From: Misgurnus anguillicaudatus
Lineage: Eukaryota > Chordata > Actinopteri > Cypriniformes > Cobitidae
Assembly (NCBI RefSeq): GCF_027580225.2
Contig: NC_073341.2
Span: forward strand, 13,508,501-13,572,500
DNA: 64,000 nucleotides
Reading direction: 5' to 3'
Below are positions 11,151-22,690 of this stretch, piece by piece. The stretch's first letter is position 1. Each line of letters begins with the position of its first letter. The position numbers and the translations under genes were made by a program. A model generated the notes under the pieces. The model was not told the origin of the DNA. It saw only the letters and a program-made list of their open reading frames with translations, and did not search any database.

Positions 11151-11871
11151 AAATTGAGTTATTCACATATTTTTCTTCTGTGACAACTAATTTAAATCAT
11201 GTGTTGTTTTTTTCAAGCACATTTGAGGACTTTTTTTAACGGTAACTGCCCCATTACAGTACCATAACTGTACATGTTTTTTACAGTATGATGCCTTTAC
11301 CGAAGTTCCATTTTACAGTATAATACCCTTACTGTAACCTAGTTTTAAAAAAATGTTGCCTTGAAGGGGAATCAAACCCGGGTCACCAATGTCGTAGCTC
11401 CATAACACTACCACAGTGTTACAGAGTCACTTGGCTTCACTAGTGTTTTGAAGTCTTGAGGTCAAATTCAAATCTGACGGTCAAGCATTTATCCATAAAC
11501 CCTTTCTTGTTTCTTTCTACAATTCTCAATAAATTATTTACACTGCTGAAAAACAATTCACATTTTGAAATTTGCTTCACTGCTAAAAGCATAACAAATA
11601 AAATGTATTTAATTTCATAGATATATTTTATTTTTCCATTTTATATGCTTTTATAACACTTTTTTTTCAACAGTAGCACTACTGCTGTTGTTTTACAGCA
11701 GTTTACCGCAAATTCAAAACATACAGTAAATCACTGTAAATTAAATGTTAATACCCATAATGCAATGCATATTACATTAATGAACTGGAAAAGAAAATGA
11801 TGGTATTTTACTGGGCATTTTGTGGTAAGTAACTGTAGAAATTACAGTTAAGTCTAACAGTGTCCCATTAG
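11151..11871. other. Non-coding region with ACTGTAA-rich repeats and a weak tRNA-like block
   Basis: No gene. At 11230-11330 and 11680-11860 there are multiple TTACAGTA and ACTGTAA motifs typical of dispersed fish repeats. At 11360-11450 (minus strand) the sequence GGTTTGATTCCCC resembles a pol III B box after a CCCGGG, which might be a tRNA-derived SINE fragment, but no cloverleaf could be drawn. Confidence 0.4.
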
Positions 11872-11879
11872 CTTTAGTG

Positions 11880-13027
11880 CAGAGGTAGCCAAAACACTTT
11901 AATTTGGCCTTCAAGGCAGTTTATAATTATATTAAACGGTGGAGAATTTTGGTCCTGATACACTTGAAAATGAGAATGTTGCGTTTTACAAAATGGACAG
12001 CAAAAAACTTCACCAACATCAGAAACTGGTACTGAATGTGTTATTTGCCACCTTTAAAGACCACAAACTGCTTACATCTGTTTTTAAAATCATGGTGATA
12101 TGTAATAATTATCTAGCAAAGCACATGCAATGATTTGCCATTAAGAAAATGAAGCATGCTTTAACTTCTTTAAGCATATGTTTTATTTGCTGTAACCACA
12201 AATTTACTATGGTCTCACCCTGGTGTTTTATTTGTTGTAAAACTGGTAATACAAATGGCATTTACACGGCAAAAAATGACTTTCTTACTTAGTATTTTTG
12301 TGTTGCTTTCAGTACAAATATCCAAACATTCTTAAATTAAGATGCAATTTCTTGATGAGCAAAATGACTTAAGAAAATAAGTCAGTTATACAAAAAGATA
12401 CAATTTAAGTGAATTTGTGCTTAAAACAAGCAAAAAAATCTGCTTTTAAAAAGTTTACTTTTTTTCTTAAACATTTATTTCAAGAAATATTTTCTCAACC
12501 GACTGGCAGATATTTTTGCTTGTTTTAAGCACAATTTAAAATTGTATAGTTTTTGTCTAAAAACTAGACTTATTTTCTTAGGTCGTTTTGCTTATCAAGA
12601 AAATACATCTTGATTTAAGATTTTTTTTAGATATTTGTACTAAAAACAAGACAAAAATACTAAGAAAGTCATTTGCAGTATGATTTGCTAAAAACATGGT
12701 TACTACACTAATAAAACCATGGTTACTCTTCCTTATGGTGATGGCTCATAATCTTACTATGCTTAATATATTACCTAGACTGTAATACTATGATGTTTTC
12801 TTCAGAACTGTATAATGTATCCAGTGATATGCAGTTTTTTCAAAATATGAAAGTAGTGAAAAGTGTTCATTAAAGTAGGGTGTAGATGAAAGTATATACA
12901 GTAATACAGTACCTGAGTGTTGATTTGGAATAAATAAAGTTTAATTTGTCGTTCATTGTATGCAGCCCTTCGCCTTTATTTTAAAACCTGATGTGGCCCT
13001 CAAGTAAGAACAGTTTGCCCACCCCTG
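11880..13027. mobile_element. hAT element with perfect TSD CTTTAGTG
   Basis: The left end CAGAGGTAGCCAAAAC and right-end complement CAGGGGTGGGCAAACTG are terminal inverted repeats with a GGCCYTCAAG/CTTGAGGGCC subterminal block. The 8-bp duplication CTTTAGTG is exact at 11872-11879 and 13028-13035. No transposase survives. A palindromic element is nested at about 12270-12682. Confidence 0.92.
12270..12682. mobile_element. Palindromic non-autonomous element nested in hAT
   Basis: GACTTTCTTACTTAGTATTT at the left end is mirrored by AAATACTAAGAAAGTC at the right end. The inner parts also pair (GCTTAAAACAAGC / GCTTGTTTTAAGC, and CATCTTGATTTAAGA against its complement). A half copy of the same family is at 32.51-32.62 kb. 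The superfamily is unassigned. Confidence 0.75.
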
Positions 13028-13650
13028 CTTTAGTGGCTCACTGGAAGTCTTACACAAGGGAACTCAAAGATAGCGGCGCCAACATTTACGTAAACAATAA
13101 GGAATAAGGTGGATAGACACATATACAAATTTTACAGCACTTTAAGAATGTCTTTATTTTAATGTAGTAAGGAACTGAAGTGTGTATTTAACTTTATTTT
13201 AATTTTTTTGTTAAATATTTTGAGTTTTAAAAGCACTTGATAAAAAGAATGAACTTTATACAGAGAGTGAGGAACAGGGGCGCCGCTAGCAATTTTGGGC
13301 CCTATGAAAGAATAGGAGGTCGGGCCCCCACCATACCCATTTTGCACCAAACATACAATCCAACCTACTGTAGCTATTCAAAATCTTTGTCTGCAATTTA
13401 TTAATACAGAACTATTTATTTTGCTATTGTTTTGACCACAATTAACAGTATTTATAGAGATTTACAATGTCTGCAGCTACGATAATTTATTGTGCAATGT
13501 AAATTTAATTGAAAAATACAGTACAGTAATTAAATAATCAGAGAAAATGCAACATTCTTAAACAATGATTAAAGATAATTGTGACCCTGCCTGTGAAATC
13601 CCAGCTGAAGTATTTATTTGTGATTTACGGTTTTCCACATAAAATCATCC

Positions 13651-14272
13651 TGTCATGGACTTGCCAGACCTTTGTACTAAATTCAGGTCTGAGTACATTT
13701 GGCAAGACCATGACAGTACTATGTTCTGTGTGGGGACACGTGGAGTCATATTGTGTGTGTGGCTTCTATGTGTTCCCAGTGTCTTGTCGCTGTCATGGTC
13801 TTGCCAGACCTTTGTGTGAGATTCAGGTCTGATTTCTGAGGGCAAGGTCATGGCAGCATTGTGTTTTGTGTGGGGACACGTGTAGTCACATCATGTGTTT
13901 GTGTCACGTGTTCCCAGTGTCTTGTCACTTTTACCCTACTCCCTTATGTGCTCTCGTCTGGAGTAATTAGTTATGTTTACCTGTTCCCCATTTGTGTGGT
14001 GTCTATATTATGCCCTCTTGTTCTCTGTCGTGTGCTCGTTCGTTCGTCTTGATTCAGTGTGTTTTGTTCCCGTCATCCGGGTTACCTGAATCTTTCTCAG
14101 AGTCTTCTGTTATTTTTGTATCCCGTGTTTGTTCCTGGTTTTGTGTCACATCTTTAGTGTTATTATCTGTTTTACCCCCACGTGGGTTTTTGTGTTTGTT
14201 TAATAAACCTTCAGTTTATTATTTACGTCGTGTCTGCGTTTGGGTTCTCTCTTTGTTAAACGTACCGTGACA
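13651..14272 (+). repeat. Solo LTR with TSD CATCC
   Basis: It starts TGTCATGG, ends CCGTGACA, and is flanked by CATCC at 13646-13650 and 14273-14277. The first 280 bases are two tandem copies of a 140-bp unit, each containing an inverted GTCATGG.CTTGCC / GGCAAG..CATGAC hairpin. AATAAA occurs near 14200, as expected for an LTR poly(A) site. No internal retroviral sequence remains, so it is a product of LTR-LTR recombination. Short ORFs crossing it are not genes. Confidence 0.88.
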
Positions 14273-15429
14273 CATCCTACATAATGTACAGGGCCGGCGT
14301 CAAGGGGGGACATTCGCGGGCCGTGCCCTCCCAAACAGGTTGTTGTTCCCCCCTACACAGTTTATTATTAATTTAATATATATCAAGAATAATTAAAATA
14401 AATAAAACATTAAATGTTTCATGACTTTTAATGTAATCAAATGAGGAAAATATAGTTGATATATGTTTTCTTTAATTAAAATAGACCAGTTTCTCTGATT
14501 GGTTGTATTGCGGCGTCTCATGCGTCTTTACGTCTTTAGCATATTTGTGACTTGATACTAGCAACGTGTTTTTTCGTGGCATTTTATGAATCGTGTAAAA
14601 TATGGATATTAGAACATTTAGAATGAACCAGCACCGCCTGCTCCATCTGACTTCATGCAAACACAGATTGGCTCAAACTCGGAGATTAGAGGTCGAGGTG
14701 GAATTTTCAAATCTACAGAACACTGTTTTAAGGAAGTTTAATGTTCGTACACGCCGGCTTCAGCTTTTTTAACCTGTTAGCTAGCACTTATATTTTTGAG
14801 CATTTTCTGAAAAACGACAACTCCAAACTAAAACATCTGCAGCTCTTAAACCCTATGGTCTATATTCATAATTCTGGTCTTGTTTGAAACTAGACACTTG
14901 ACATATTGTTGCCTAATAGTCATAACAACTCAGAGTAGTAAAGAAACAGAGTAAAACAAGGTAAAATATACATTAAATGACTTCCGTTTTTCTTTAAATA
15001 ACATTCACTTAGCAAAAAAGGTATGAAATGGTCATGTGAGACACCTGGGGACACCATATAGGTGAACTGAATGTCTGACCATGCTGTGATTCAAATTTGA
15101 GAATGATACTCCAAAAAATGTTGTTTCTGTGAGCTTTTATTTCAAAAAAGTCCAGGCGTCCTTTCAGAAAAAGTGCACTTGGAAACTCCAAATATACACA
15201 TGATAACAATATGACATGATTATAAAAAGAAAATGAGTCAGGACTACATATTACATTATGTATATCAATTCAGAACTTCTCTGCCCACCAAAGCACATAG
15301 AAAAAACTATTTCAGAAAAAAACATTTGCACATTATAACAAAATACTTGCTATTTTGAATATGGTCGCTCATGAATGCACTCCAGATTCCAGTCCTCCTG
15401 TGTCAGCTGAAGTCCTGTTTTACATCACA

Positions 15430-15430
<1 letters not shown>

Positions 15431-15494
<64 letters not shown>
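15431..15494. repeat. (CA)n microsatellite
   Basis: 32 uninterrupted CA dinucleotides. An ORF of poly-Thr-His across it is an artefact. Confidence 0.98.
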
Positions 15495-15496
<2 letters not shown>

Positions 15497-16297
15497 GCAA
15501 GAGAGGATTTTAGTTTGAGTCAAAAGTTAGAGACATACAACTATTTGTATGAGAAACTATGATGTAATATACATGAACATAATACATATACACAAACACA
15601 CACACATTACATGAATATATTTATTTATAATTACAAAAGTCTTATGTTTGCCAAATAACCTATATTTCTCAGCTGGTAATACTCATATTTTCCACCACAT
15701 ATCTTATTTTCTAGTTTTTAGTTTGTATATTCTGTGCATTTGATTCATATAGCTATAAATATGATGCATTTATATAACATGTCATACAAAAACGAAACCA
15801 TGTAAAACTCGTATATTAGTCATCTCCGGTGTTACTTTATAATCAAAACAGCTAACATGAAACAAGAAATGTAACGTAAATCAACAAAAGAATCCACTTA
15901 CTTTATCCAAGCGAGCGCAGCTGAGCTCATAATCCGGTCCATCTCTCCTCGACGACGCGCTTTGTTTACATCCAGTCTTGCATTGTTGATCCGCGATCAT
16001 GCTCTTTATCAACTTCTCCAAAGAACTTTCAACACAAAAAAGTCATCTGTAGTCCACGATCCACAATGGAGATGTTATATCTAACATTTGAAGAGGTTTC
16101 TCAGCGGCTCCGGAGAGCTTAGCCGGCTGCTATGCTACCCAAACAAACAAACGCGCACGGAGGGGGCGTGGGCATTTCTCTCCATGCGCTTCTTCTTCTT
16201 CTTCTTCTTATTTTATGGCAGTTGGCAAACAACGTCTGGTTGCATTACTGCCACCTTCTGAAATGGAGTGTGGGTCTGAATACTATTGTTCCTACAC

Positions 16298-19200
16298 TTA
16301 AATTATCCTTATTAAACCAGTTTTCCTAAAAAATAAAAATAAAAACTTAAAACATAAATCACTAGATTTCCTTTGCAATATTTCATTTATTTTCAACGGT
16401 ATCTCTTCATCTTCTAGCTGATGGATTAAATGCTGCCTCTCATTACTATATTTAGTACATACCTCAATAGCATGTTCTATGGTATCCTGTGTGTTACATA
16501 CACTACACCTCCCATTATCATGTTTTTTCATTAAAACTAATGTACTATTTAATCCTGTGTGCCCAAATCTCATTCTTGAAATTATATTTTCTTCATTTAT
16601 ATTTCTGCAAGTACTTCTACTCACCCCCACTCTTTTTTGGATACTATATAATTTCCTACCGGAATGACCATTATCCCACAGGACTTGCCACTTCTCCTTT
16701 ATCTTTCCTTTTATGATTGATTTAACTTCAGCTTTACTGTAATTAATACTTAAATTTATATTCTCCAATTCAGTTGCTTCTTTGGCATTCTTATCAGCCA
16801 ACTCGTTCCCTACTACTCCTTTATGTGCAGGGATCCATACACATCCAACTTTGACTCCACCTTTAATTAATTTACTTGCCATTTGGACAATTTCTATAAC
16901 AATGTCTTGCCTAGATTGTGAATTAATGTTCTGAATACTTATCAAAGCTGAAGCTGAGTCAGAAGCAATTACCAAACTTCTTGGCTTATTGCTTTCAGCC
17001 CAAGAAAGCGCCAATACAATAGCAACAAACTCTGCTGTATAGACTGCTAAATTATCATTAATTCTTTTTTGGGATGCAATTTTTAACTTTGGAATAACAA
17101 ACGCCACCCCCACTCTTGACTCCCTTTTTGACCCATCTGTGTAAATTATTATTCTATCTCCATATCTTTCTCTTAAATACCTCTGAACCACATTACTATC
17201 TATATCCTCCTTCTGAGCTTCTTCCAAAAGATTAAGATCAATGGAAAGATCTTCAAGAGTCCATATAGGAGTTCTCGAAATTACCACTGTAGGACTTATA
17301 TCCAATGAGGCTATTTCCATCTCATATGCTTTCTGTTTAACAGTCCATCCAAAACTGCTTTTCATACCATTCTGTCTCTCTTGACTCTCTACCAGTGTAG
17401 CTTGACTTAAATGGTCTTCCCTATGACCTCTAAGATTTGCCCAGAACACCAGACTGAGTTGGTCCCTTCTAAGGTCTAATGGCATCTCCCCCATCTCTAC
17501 TTGGATAGCTGTCACTGGAGTAGTTTTCAAAGCTCCACAACATAATCTTAGACCTTGATTCTGTATTCTATTTAGTTTATTTAAAATAGTCTTAGCAGCA
17601 GATCCATATACAATACCCCCATAGTCAAAAACTGACCAAAAAAGTCCAATATATATTGTTTGCATAGCACTCCTAGTTGCACCCCATTCCACCCCACGCA
17701 AACACCTCATTACATTCAATACCTTTTTACATTTTTCTACCATCTTCTGAATATGTATTGCCCATGTCATTCTTTTATCAAACCACATTCCAAGATATTT
17801 AAAAACCTCTACTCTTTCCAATTCCTTACCAGCTATTTGAATCTTAAGCTCCTGATTTATCTTCTTCCTAGTAAAGAAAATAACCTTAGTTTTTTCAACT
17901 GATATCCTAAATCCCCACTCAATTGCCCATTTATGCACTATATCCACTGCTTGTTGCATCTTACTCACACTGTGATAGACATTTCTCCCCCTTTTCCACA
18001 TTGCTCCATCATCTGCAAATAAAGCTACTCCAATATTTCTTTCTACATTTTTAAATATGTAATTTATCATTATTGAAAATAACAATGGACTAATAATACT
18101 CCCTTGAGGAGTACCATTTTCTACCTCATATACCTCACTCAAAACTCCATTTACTTTAACTCTAATTCTTCTTTTAGATAAAAATGATTTAATCCACTTG
18201 AACACTCTCCCCTTTACTCCCAACTTATATAACTTGATAAGAAGCCCCTCCTTCCACATCATATCATAAGCTTTCTCGATATAGAAAAATATGGCTAATA
18301 CAGTTTCTTTGTTTACTTGAGCCTTTCTTATGACATCTTCAAGTAGCACAATTGGGTCCATCGTCCCCCTACCTTTCCTAAAACCACTCTGGTAATTCTT
18401 TAGCACATCCTTAGATTCTAATAAGAACACCAATCTATCATTTACCATTCTTTCCATGATTTTACCCAACTGAGATGTAAGTGCAATAGGCCTATAACTA
18501 CTAGGCAATTTAGCATCTTTACCAGGTTTCTTGATAGGAATAATAATTGATTCCTTCCAATTGCATGGTATTACCCCTTCTACCCATATCTTGTTAAACA
18601 GAACCATTATTACTTCCTTACCTTTATCAGTAAGATTTCCTAACATTGCATAACATACCATGTCCTTCCCTGGTGTAGATTTACCCACTTTCTTCAACGC
18701 ACAGTTCAGTTCTTTCATTGTAAATAGATCATTTACCACACCATCATCCTCAATATCAACACCTATCTCAGCTCCATATCTTAGAATAGTAGCTTCCCTT
18801 CCTTCCCTTTCTTCCTGGTCTAAATTTGTTTCACTATGTACTTTTACTAATGACTTTGCTATTACCTCTGCCTTGTCCCTACTGGTAGTAATAATTCTAT
18901 CACCTTCCATCATCACGGGATACTCATATTCTCTCCCATTACCCCTCATTTTCTTAATCATACCCCATACTTGTTGTATTGGCGTGGTTCTGCCAATGGA
19001 ATCACAGAACTTTTGCCAATATTCTTTTTTTGCCTTTCTTATTGTTTTCCTCACTATTGCTTGCAATCTCTTATACTCAATCATATTCTGAAAGCTGTGT
19101 GTCCTCTTCAGAATTCTAAACACCCTATTTCTATGCTTTATACTCTCACTGCAATCCTTAGTCCACCATGGTACACTTTTTCTGACATTTTTAGTTTTCG

Positions 19201-20029
19201 TTTTAGGGACAGCTACTTCTGCTGCACCTATTAAGCTGTTGCTAATTTCCCTACATAATTTCTCTACACTCTGATCTTTATTTATACCCACCAAATTGTA
19301 TTCACTAACCTCTCTAAATGTGTCCCAATCCGCTCTTTCTAATATCCATCTTCCTTCCCTCATTGCATGCTCACTTACCAATTCCACTCCTACCTGAATT
19401 AAAATGGGAAAATGGTCACTGCCTACAGTACTTTCTCTCAATACTTCCCAGCTACATATATCAGCTACTGACTTTGTAGCTAATGTAAGATCTATTGCAG
19501 ATTCGTATCCCCTTGCTACATCAATCCTCGTACCTGTGCCATCATTCAGGCATACTAGCTCTTTCTCTCCCAAATATTCCTCAATCACATTTCCATTAAA
19601 ATCATCCCTATCTCCCCAAAGAGTACTATGAGCATTGAAGTCACCACACCAAATACCTTTCCTATTTAAGTTCTCCCACATTTCATCTAGATATTCAACT
19701 TTTAAAAGTCTGCATGGGTTATAAAAATTAATGATACCCATACTACCACTATTTGTCCAGATTTCAATTACAATATATTCCAAATCCCCACCCTTCTTAA
19801 CCTCTCTAAACTGCATTCCTCTTTTGACAAATATTGCACATCCTCCACCACTTCCCTCCCCTCTATCTCTTCTAACACCTATGTATCCCTTTATAACAAA
19901 ATCTAATGACTGCTTAAGCCATGTCTCCTGAATGCAAACTACATCTGGTTTAATCTCTAATTTATAAATAAAGCCTTTTAACTCTTGCCCATTGGCAATT
20001 AGACTTCTTGCATTCCACTGTAAAATCAC
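16298..20029 (-). CDS. I-clade LINE ORF2: endonuclease, reverse transcriptase, RNase H
   Basis: This is an uninterrupted 1243-codon frame. Residues 1-230 form an APE-type endonuclease (WNARSL, CIQETWL, WCGDFNAHSTLWGD, SDHFPIL). About 470-740 is the reverse transcriptase (SSYRPIALTSQLGKIMERM, GTPQGSIISPLLFSI, catalytic FADD at 671-674). About 960-1090 is RNase H (YTDGS with Asp965, YTAEFVAI, IASDSASA, GNELADKNAK). About 1170-1195 is a C-terminal zinc motif (CSVCNTQDTIEHAIEVC). The first codon of the frame is GTG overlapping the ORF1 stop as TAGTG, with no ATG nearby, so translation probably depends on stop-restart or readthrough. Residue 583 in motif A is Tyr (FFYIEKAYD) where an Asp is expected as a catalytic metal ligand, so this copy is probably unable to reverse transcribe. 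Confidence 0.93.
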   Translation of the reverse strand: MILQWNARSLIANGQELKGFIYKLEIKPDVVCIQETWLKQSLDFVIKGYIGVRRDRGEGSGGGCAIFVKRGMQFREVKKGGDLEYIVIEIWTNSGSMGIINFYNPCRLLKVEYLDEMWENLNRKGIWCGDFNAHSTLWGDRDDFNGNVIEEYLGEKELVCLNDGTGTRIDVARGYESAIDLTLATKSVADICSWEVLRESTVGSDHFPILIQVGVELVSEHAMREGRWILERADWDTFREVSEYNLVGINKDQSVEKLCREISNSLIGAAEVAVPKTKTKNVRKSVPWWTKDCSESIKHRNRVFRILKRTHSFQNMIEYKRLQAIVRKTIRKAKKEYWQKFCDSIGRTTPIQQVWGMIKKMRGNGREYEYPVMMEGDRIITTSRDKAEVIAKSLVKVHSETNLDQEEREGREATILRYGAEIGVDIEDDGVVNDLFTMKELNCALKKVGKSTPGKDMVCYAMLGNLTDKGKEVIMVLFNKIWVEGVIPCNWKESIIIPIKKPGKDAKLPSSYRPIALTSQLGKIMERMVNDRLVFLLESKDVLKNYQSGFRKGRGTMDPIVLLEDVIRKAQVNKETVLAIFFYIEKAYDMMWKEGLLIKLYKLGVKGRVFKWIKSFLSKRRIRVKVNGVLSEVYEVENGTPQGSIISPLLFSIMINYIFKNVERNIGVALFADDGAMWKRGRNVYHSVSKMQQAVDIVHKWAIEWGFRISVEKTKVIFFTRKKINQELKIQIAGKELERVEVFKYLGMWFDKRMTWAIHIQKMVEKCKKVLNVMRCLRGVEWGATRSAMQTIYIGLFWSVFDYGGIVYGSAAKTILNKLNRIQNQGLRLCCGALKTTPVTAIQVEMGEMPLDLRRDQLSLVFWANLRGHREDHLSQATLVESQERQNGMKSSFGWTVKQKAYEMEIASLDISPTVVISRTPIWTLEDLSIDLNLLEEAQKEDIDSNVVQRYLRERYGDRIIIYTDGSKRESRVGVAFVIPKLKIASQKRINDNLAVYTAEFVAIVLALSWAESNKPRSLVIASDSASALISIQNINSQSRQDIVIEIVQMASKLIKGGVKVGCVWIPAHKGVVGNELADKNAKEATELENINLSINYSKAEVKSIIKGKIKEKWQVLWDNGHSGRKLYSIQKRVGVSRSTCRNINEENIISRMRFGHTGLNSTLVLMKKHDNGRCSVCNTQDTIEHAIEVCTKYSNERQHLIHQLEDEEIPLKINEILQRKSSDLCFKFLFLFFRKTGLIRII

Positions 20030-21250
20030 TAAGTTCCTACAGGTGTCAATGATAGATCACTTGTTTCACCTTGTATTAGATCAGCTTGTATCTTTTCCCA
20101 TGATAGATTCTCCACATTTAAGAATCTAGCAGCAGCTTTAACAATGATTTTTATTTTCTCAGTTTTTGTTTTAGCTTGATCAGAACAATTAACCACATAG
20201 GCAATGAACAATATCAGTTTCTCTGAGTTTACCACATCCTCTTTTGGCCTTCTGCCCTCAGCATCACTAACTTGTGCTACCGATGTCTCATGTGTCTCAT
20301 TCTTTCCTTTATTGACAACCTTTACAGCTTCAGCATATGTAATGTTTTGTGTTGTCCTTATTTGCTGCACCACAACTGCTCTTTTGCTTACAGGACATCC
20401 CCCATACGCAGCTGTATGATCCCCCCCACAGTTACAACATTTCCTCTCAACTCCCTCTCCACATTCTCCATATTCATGTTCTCCTCCACATTTCCCACAT
20501 CTTAGTTTCCCTTTACAAACTTTAGCTATATGACCATACCTTTGGCATCTATAGCATCGAGTTGGCGGAGGAATATACTCCCGCACCCTGAAACTCAAAT
20601 ATCCCACCATCACTTTATCTGGCAACATTTGCTCTTTGAATTCCAACAATACCGTAGTGCTATCCACTTTCTCTCCATTACGATTTGCTTTTAGTCTTTT
20701 TATATCCACTACAGTACCTCCCCTAATACTCTTTTTAATATCATCCAATTTTTCCCCAATCGGTATACCAGTTATCACCCCTTTTGTTCTTGTACCTTCA
20801 AAGCTGCGTACTTCGCCCAATTCCTTTTTTACACACCGTTTGTAATCTCATAGCCTTATCTTTTTGCTCATTATTCTTGCATTTAATTAGTAGTCTGCCA
20901 TCCCGTAACACCTTTGCCATACTTATGTCTCCTACTGCCTTTTTTAATCCACTAGTCAAGGAAAACAATCCGACTTCACCTATATCATGTCCCTCTTTAA
21001 ACTTGACGACTACCTTCAGTTCCTCTTCCTGACTTATCTTCCTTTGCACATCTCTACCTACTGTATCAGCGACATCCTCAATACTCCTCTTCGAAGATCC
21101 TTTCCACATTCCCTCAGTCCTACTATTATTATTTATTCCTCCTCTCCCTTTACCCTGTACATATCCTTGATTTTTCCACTCCTCTAGACCTCTTAACCAA
21201 TCCTCATTCCCATCTACCCAGTCACAAATCAGATTATGCCAAACCGCCAA
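20029..21250 (-). pseudogene. I-clade LINE ORF1 (gag-like, zinc knuckles) with one frameshift
   Basis: Two overlapping frames, 21250-20798 and 20820-20029, together make a gag-like protein of about 400 residues. The C-terminal part has CYRCQRYGHIAKVC, CGKCGGEHEYGEC and CCNCGGDHTAAYGGC, three CCHC-type knuckles that bind the LINE RNA. The break lies at a T/A homopolymer near 20826-20832, where a one-base indel shifts the frame; both frames agree on either side. The upstream frame has a charged, Gly-rich N-terminus. The stop overlaps the first codon of ORF2. Confidence 0.87.
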
Positions 21251-22495
21251 CTAACCTGACCTCCGACCAAACCCGCAACGACAACCTCCACCTCGCGGAT
21301 CCTCTTCAGCGACCAGCCGCCTCTCCATGCGCTTCTGTAGATTTGCGCAGAAGTACACTTTACTGACGTAAGTTGAATCCTTGTAATCGTTTCATGATTG
21401 GTTACTTCCTCTGTCAATCAAAGCTTTGCTCACTATGCATTGGCTGGCTTTGTTTTGGTGTAATCCAGTCAAAAGCCTATGGTGAGCTGAAGGACATCTA
21501 TCTAGGCAAATCATTGATCGCATGAGATTTTGAGTTGTCAAACCTTTTCTGATTGGACAAAACAGAAAGATAGGGCGGGATATTTATCTGAACAGTCTAA
21601 CGAAGCAGGAAGAGATGGATTTTCACTGATAAAAATCGATATTTGATAGAAAATAAACATGATCGATCATACTTAGCGGATGCGCGGATGTAAACAAAGG
21701 AGGATATTGCTGGATTTCTCACTATTTTTCATTGTTTTGGATTAAAACGTGGGATGCTTTTTGAAGAGTGGACCCTTACCTTGCAATGTACGTTGAAGTT
21801 TTTGGGAATTGTCAGAAATTGTCAGAACCATATGGCAAGCCATGTGAGTACCCACAAAATTTTTTATATGCATTCCGTCTGCATTTCATTTAATCTTTTC
21901 CACACCAGTGTATTGATTGCAAAAATAAGCTCAGAACACGAATTTGGAGTGTTTAAACTTTCAAATAATGCAAAGTTTATGATTGTTGATTGAATATTTG
22001 ATGTTAAACAAAGTACAAAAACACGTAAAAACGCCCCCTAGGGCCCGCCACCGGGCCGGTGCGTGTTAACAAGGTAAGTTAGCATTGTTTTAATTTACGT
22101 AAGCTTAAATGTGAAGTGTGGATAAAGACCGTTAACAGCATAGGTCTACGACGTTTAGGCTTTTAGGATGCAGTGTGCACTGCGCTATAAAACCCATTCA
22201 TTTCAATAGCTTGCGCCGCGCGAGGGCGGTTTTTTGTTGCGTCGAACAAAGCGCGAGCGAAGCTTGCGCTCACGCCGCGGTCAAAGTTCAAAATAGTTTA
22301 ACTTTTGCGCATAGTTTGTGATCTTCTCCACTTTATACGGGAAATGAGCTGACAGTCTGTACCAGTTGTATGAGTGTGTGCTTGCATTGTATTTGTTGTT
22401 TTAATGCCTTGTTTTTGCAAAATATTATTGCTAATGCGTGCCCCCCGTTGGAAGCTATGTGCCCCCCTGTTAGTTATGGTCTGGCGCCGGCTCTG

Positions 22496-22690
22496 ATAAT
22501 GTAAAGAACATTTTGTAAAAATATAAACTTGATATCTTTAATATTGACTGAGTAAGGTCATGTCAGCATGATTGAAATCATAGTGAAATTAAGGCTTGAA
22601 ATCAAACTGATGCTTTTTATTTCACAAGAAGATTTGAGACTGATTTTCACAGGCAGTCTCAGTGATATACTGTATACTTGAGCTGTTATA
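22496..22690. repeat. Dispersed repeat, inverted copy at 44.28-44.39 kb
   Basis: ATATCTTTAATATTGA, AAGGTCATGTCA and GATTGAAATCATA are found in reverse complement at 44.28-44.39 kb with a few mismatches. Non-coding. Confidence 0.75.

Larger units (their letters stand above)
16178..21336 (-). mobile_element. Near full-length I-clade LINE with 16-bp TSD
   Basis: CTCTCCATGCGCTTCT occurs at 16178-16193 and 21321-21336 and brackets the element. On the minus strand the element runs from 21320 (short 5' UTR), through ORF1 and ORF2, to a 3' tail CTGCCATAAAATAAGAAG followed by GAA repeats at about 16194-16215. The gene order (gag-like ORF1 with zinc knuckles, then endonuclease, reverse transcriptase and RNase H in ORF2) defines the I group. 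The precise TSD and single ORF1 frameshift make this one of the younger insertions in the window. Confidence 0.93.
14773..22074. mobile_element. Third-level element, probably piggyBac-like (TTAA)
   Basis: The left end is TTAA followed by CCTGTTAGCTAGCAC. The right-end complement reads CCTTGTTAACACGCACC, a partial inverted match, and is followed by TAAG, which would be TTAA with one T lost. The right interior holds CCCCCTAGGGCCCGCC. Boundaries and superfamily are tentative, but the surrounding sequence is continuous on both sides of the I-clade LINE. Confidence 0.5.
14289..22495. mobile_element. Second-level hAT element (TSD ATAATGTA)
   Basis: The left end CAGGGCCGGCGTCA and right-end complement CAGAGCCGGCGCCA are inverted repeats. 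The duplication ATAATGTA is exact at 14281-14288 and 22496-22503. Both subterminal regions carry G/C runs (GGGGGGACATTCG, GCCCCCC). Its own sequence comes to about 0.9 kb; the rest is a nested TTAA-type element that in turn contains the I-clade LINE. Confidence 0.9.

Noticed and set aside
18660..21187. Forward-strand ORFs within the LINE (66-143 codons)
   Set aside because: Antisense shadows of LINE ORF1 and ORF2, Ser/Pro/Phe-rich as expected from complementing Lys/Glu-rich coding sequence.
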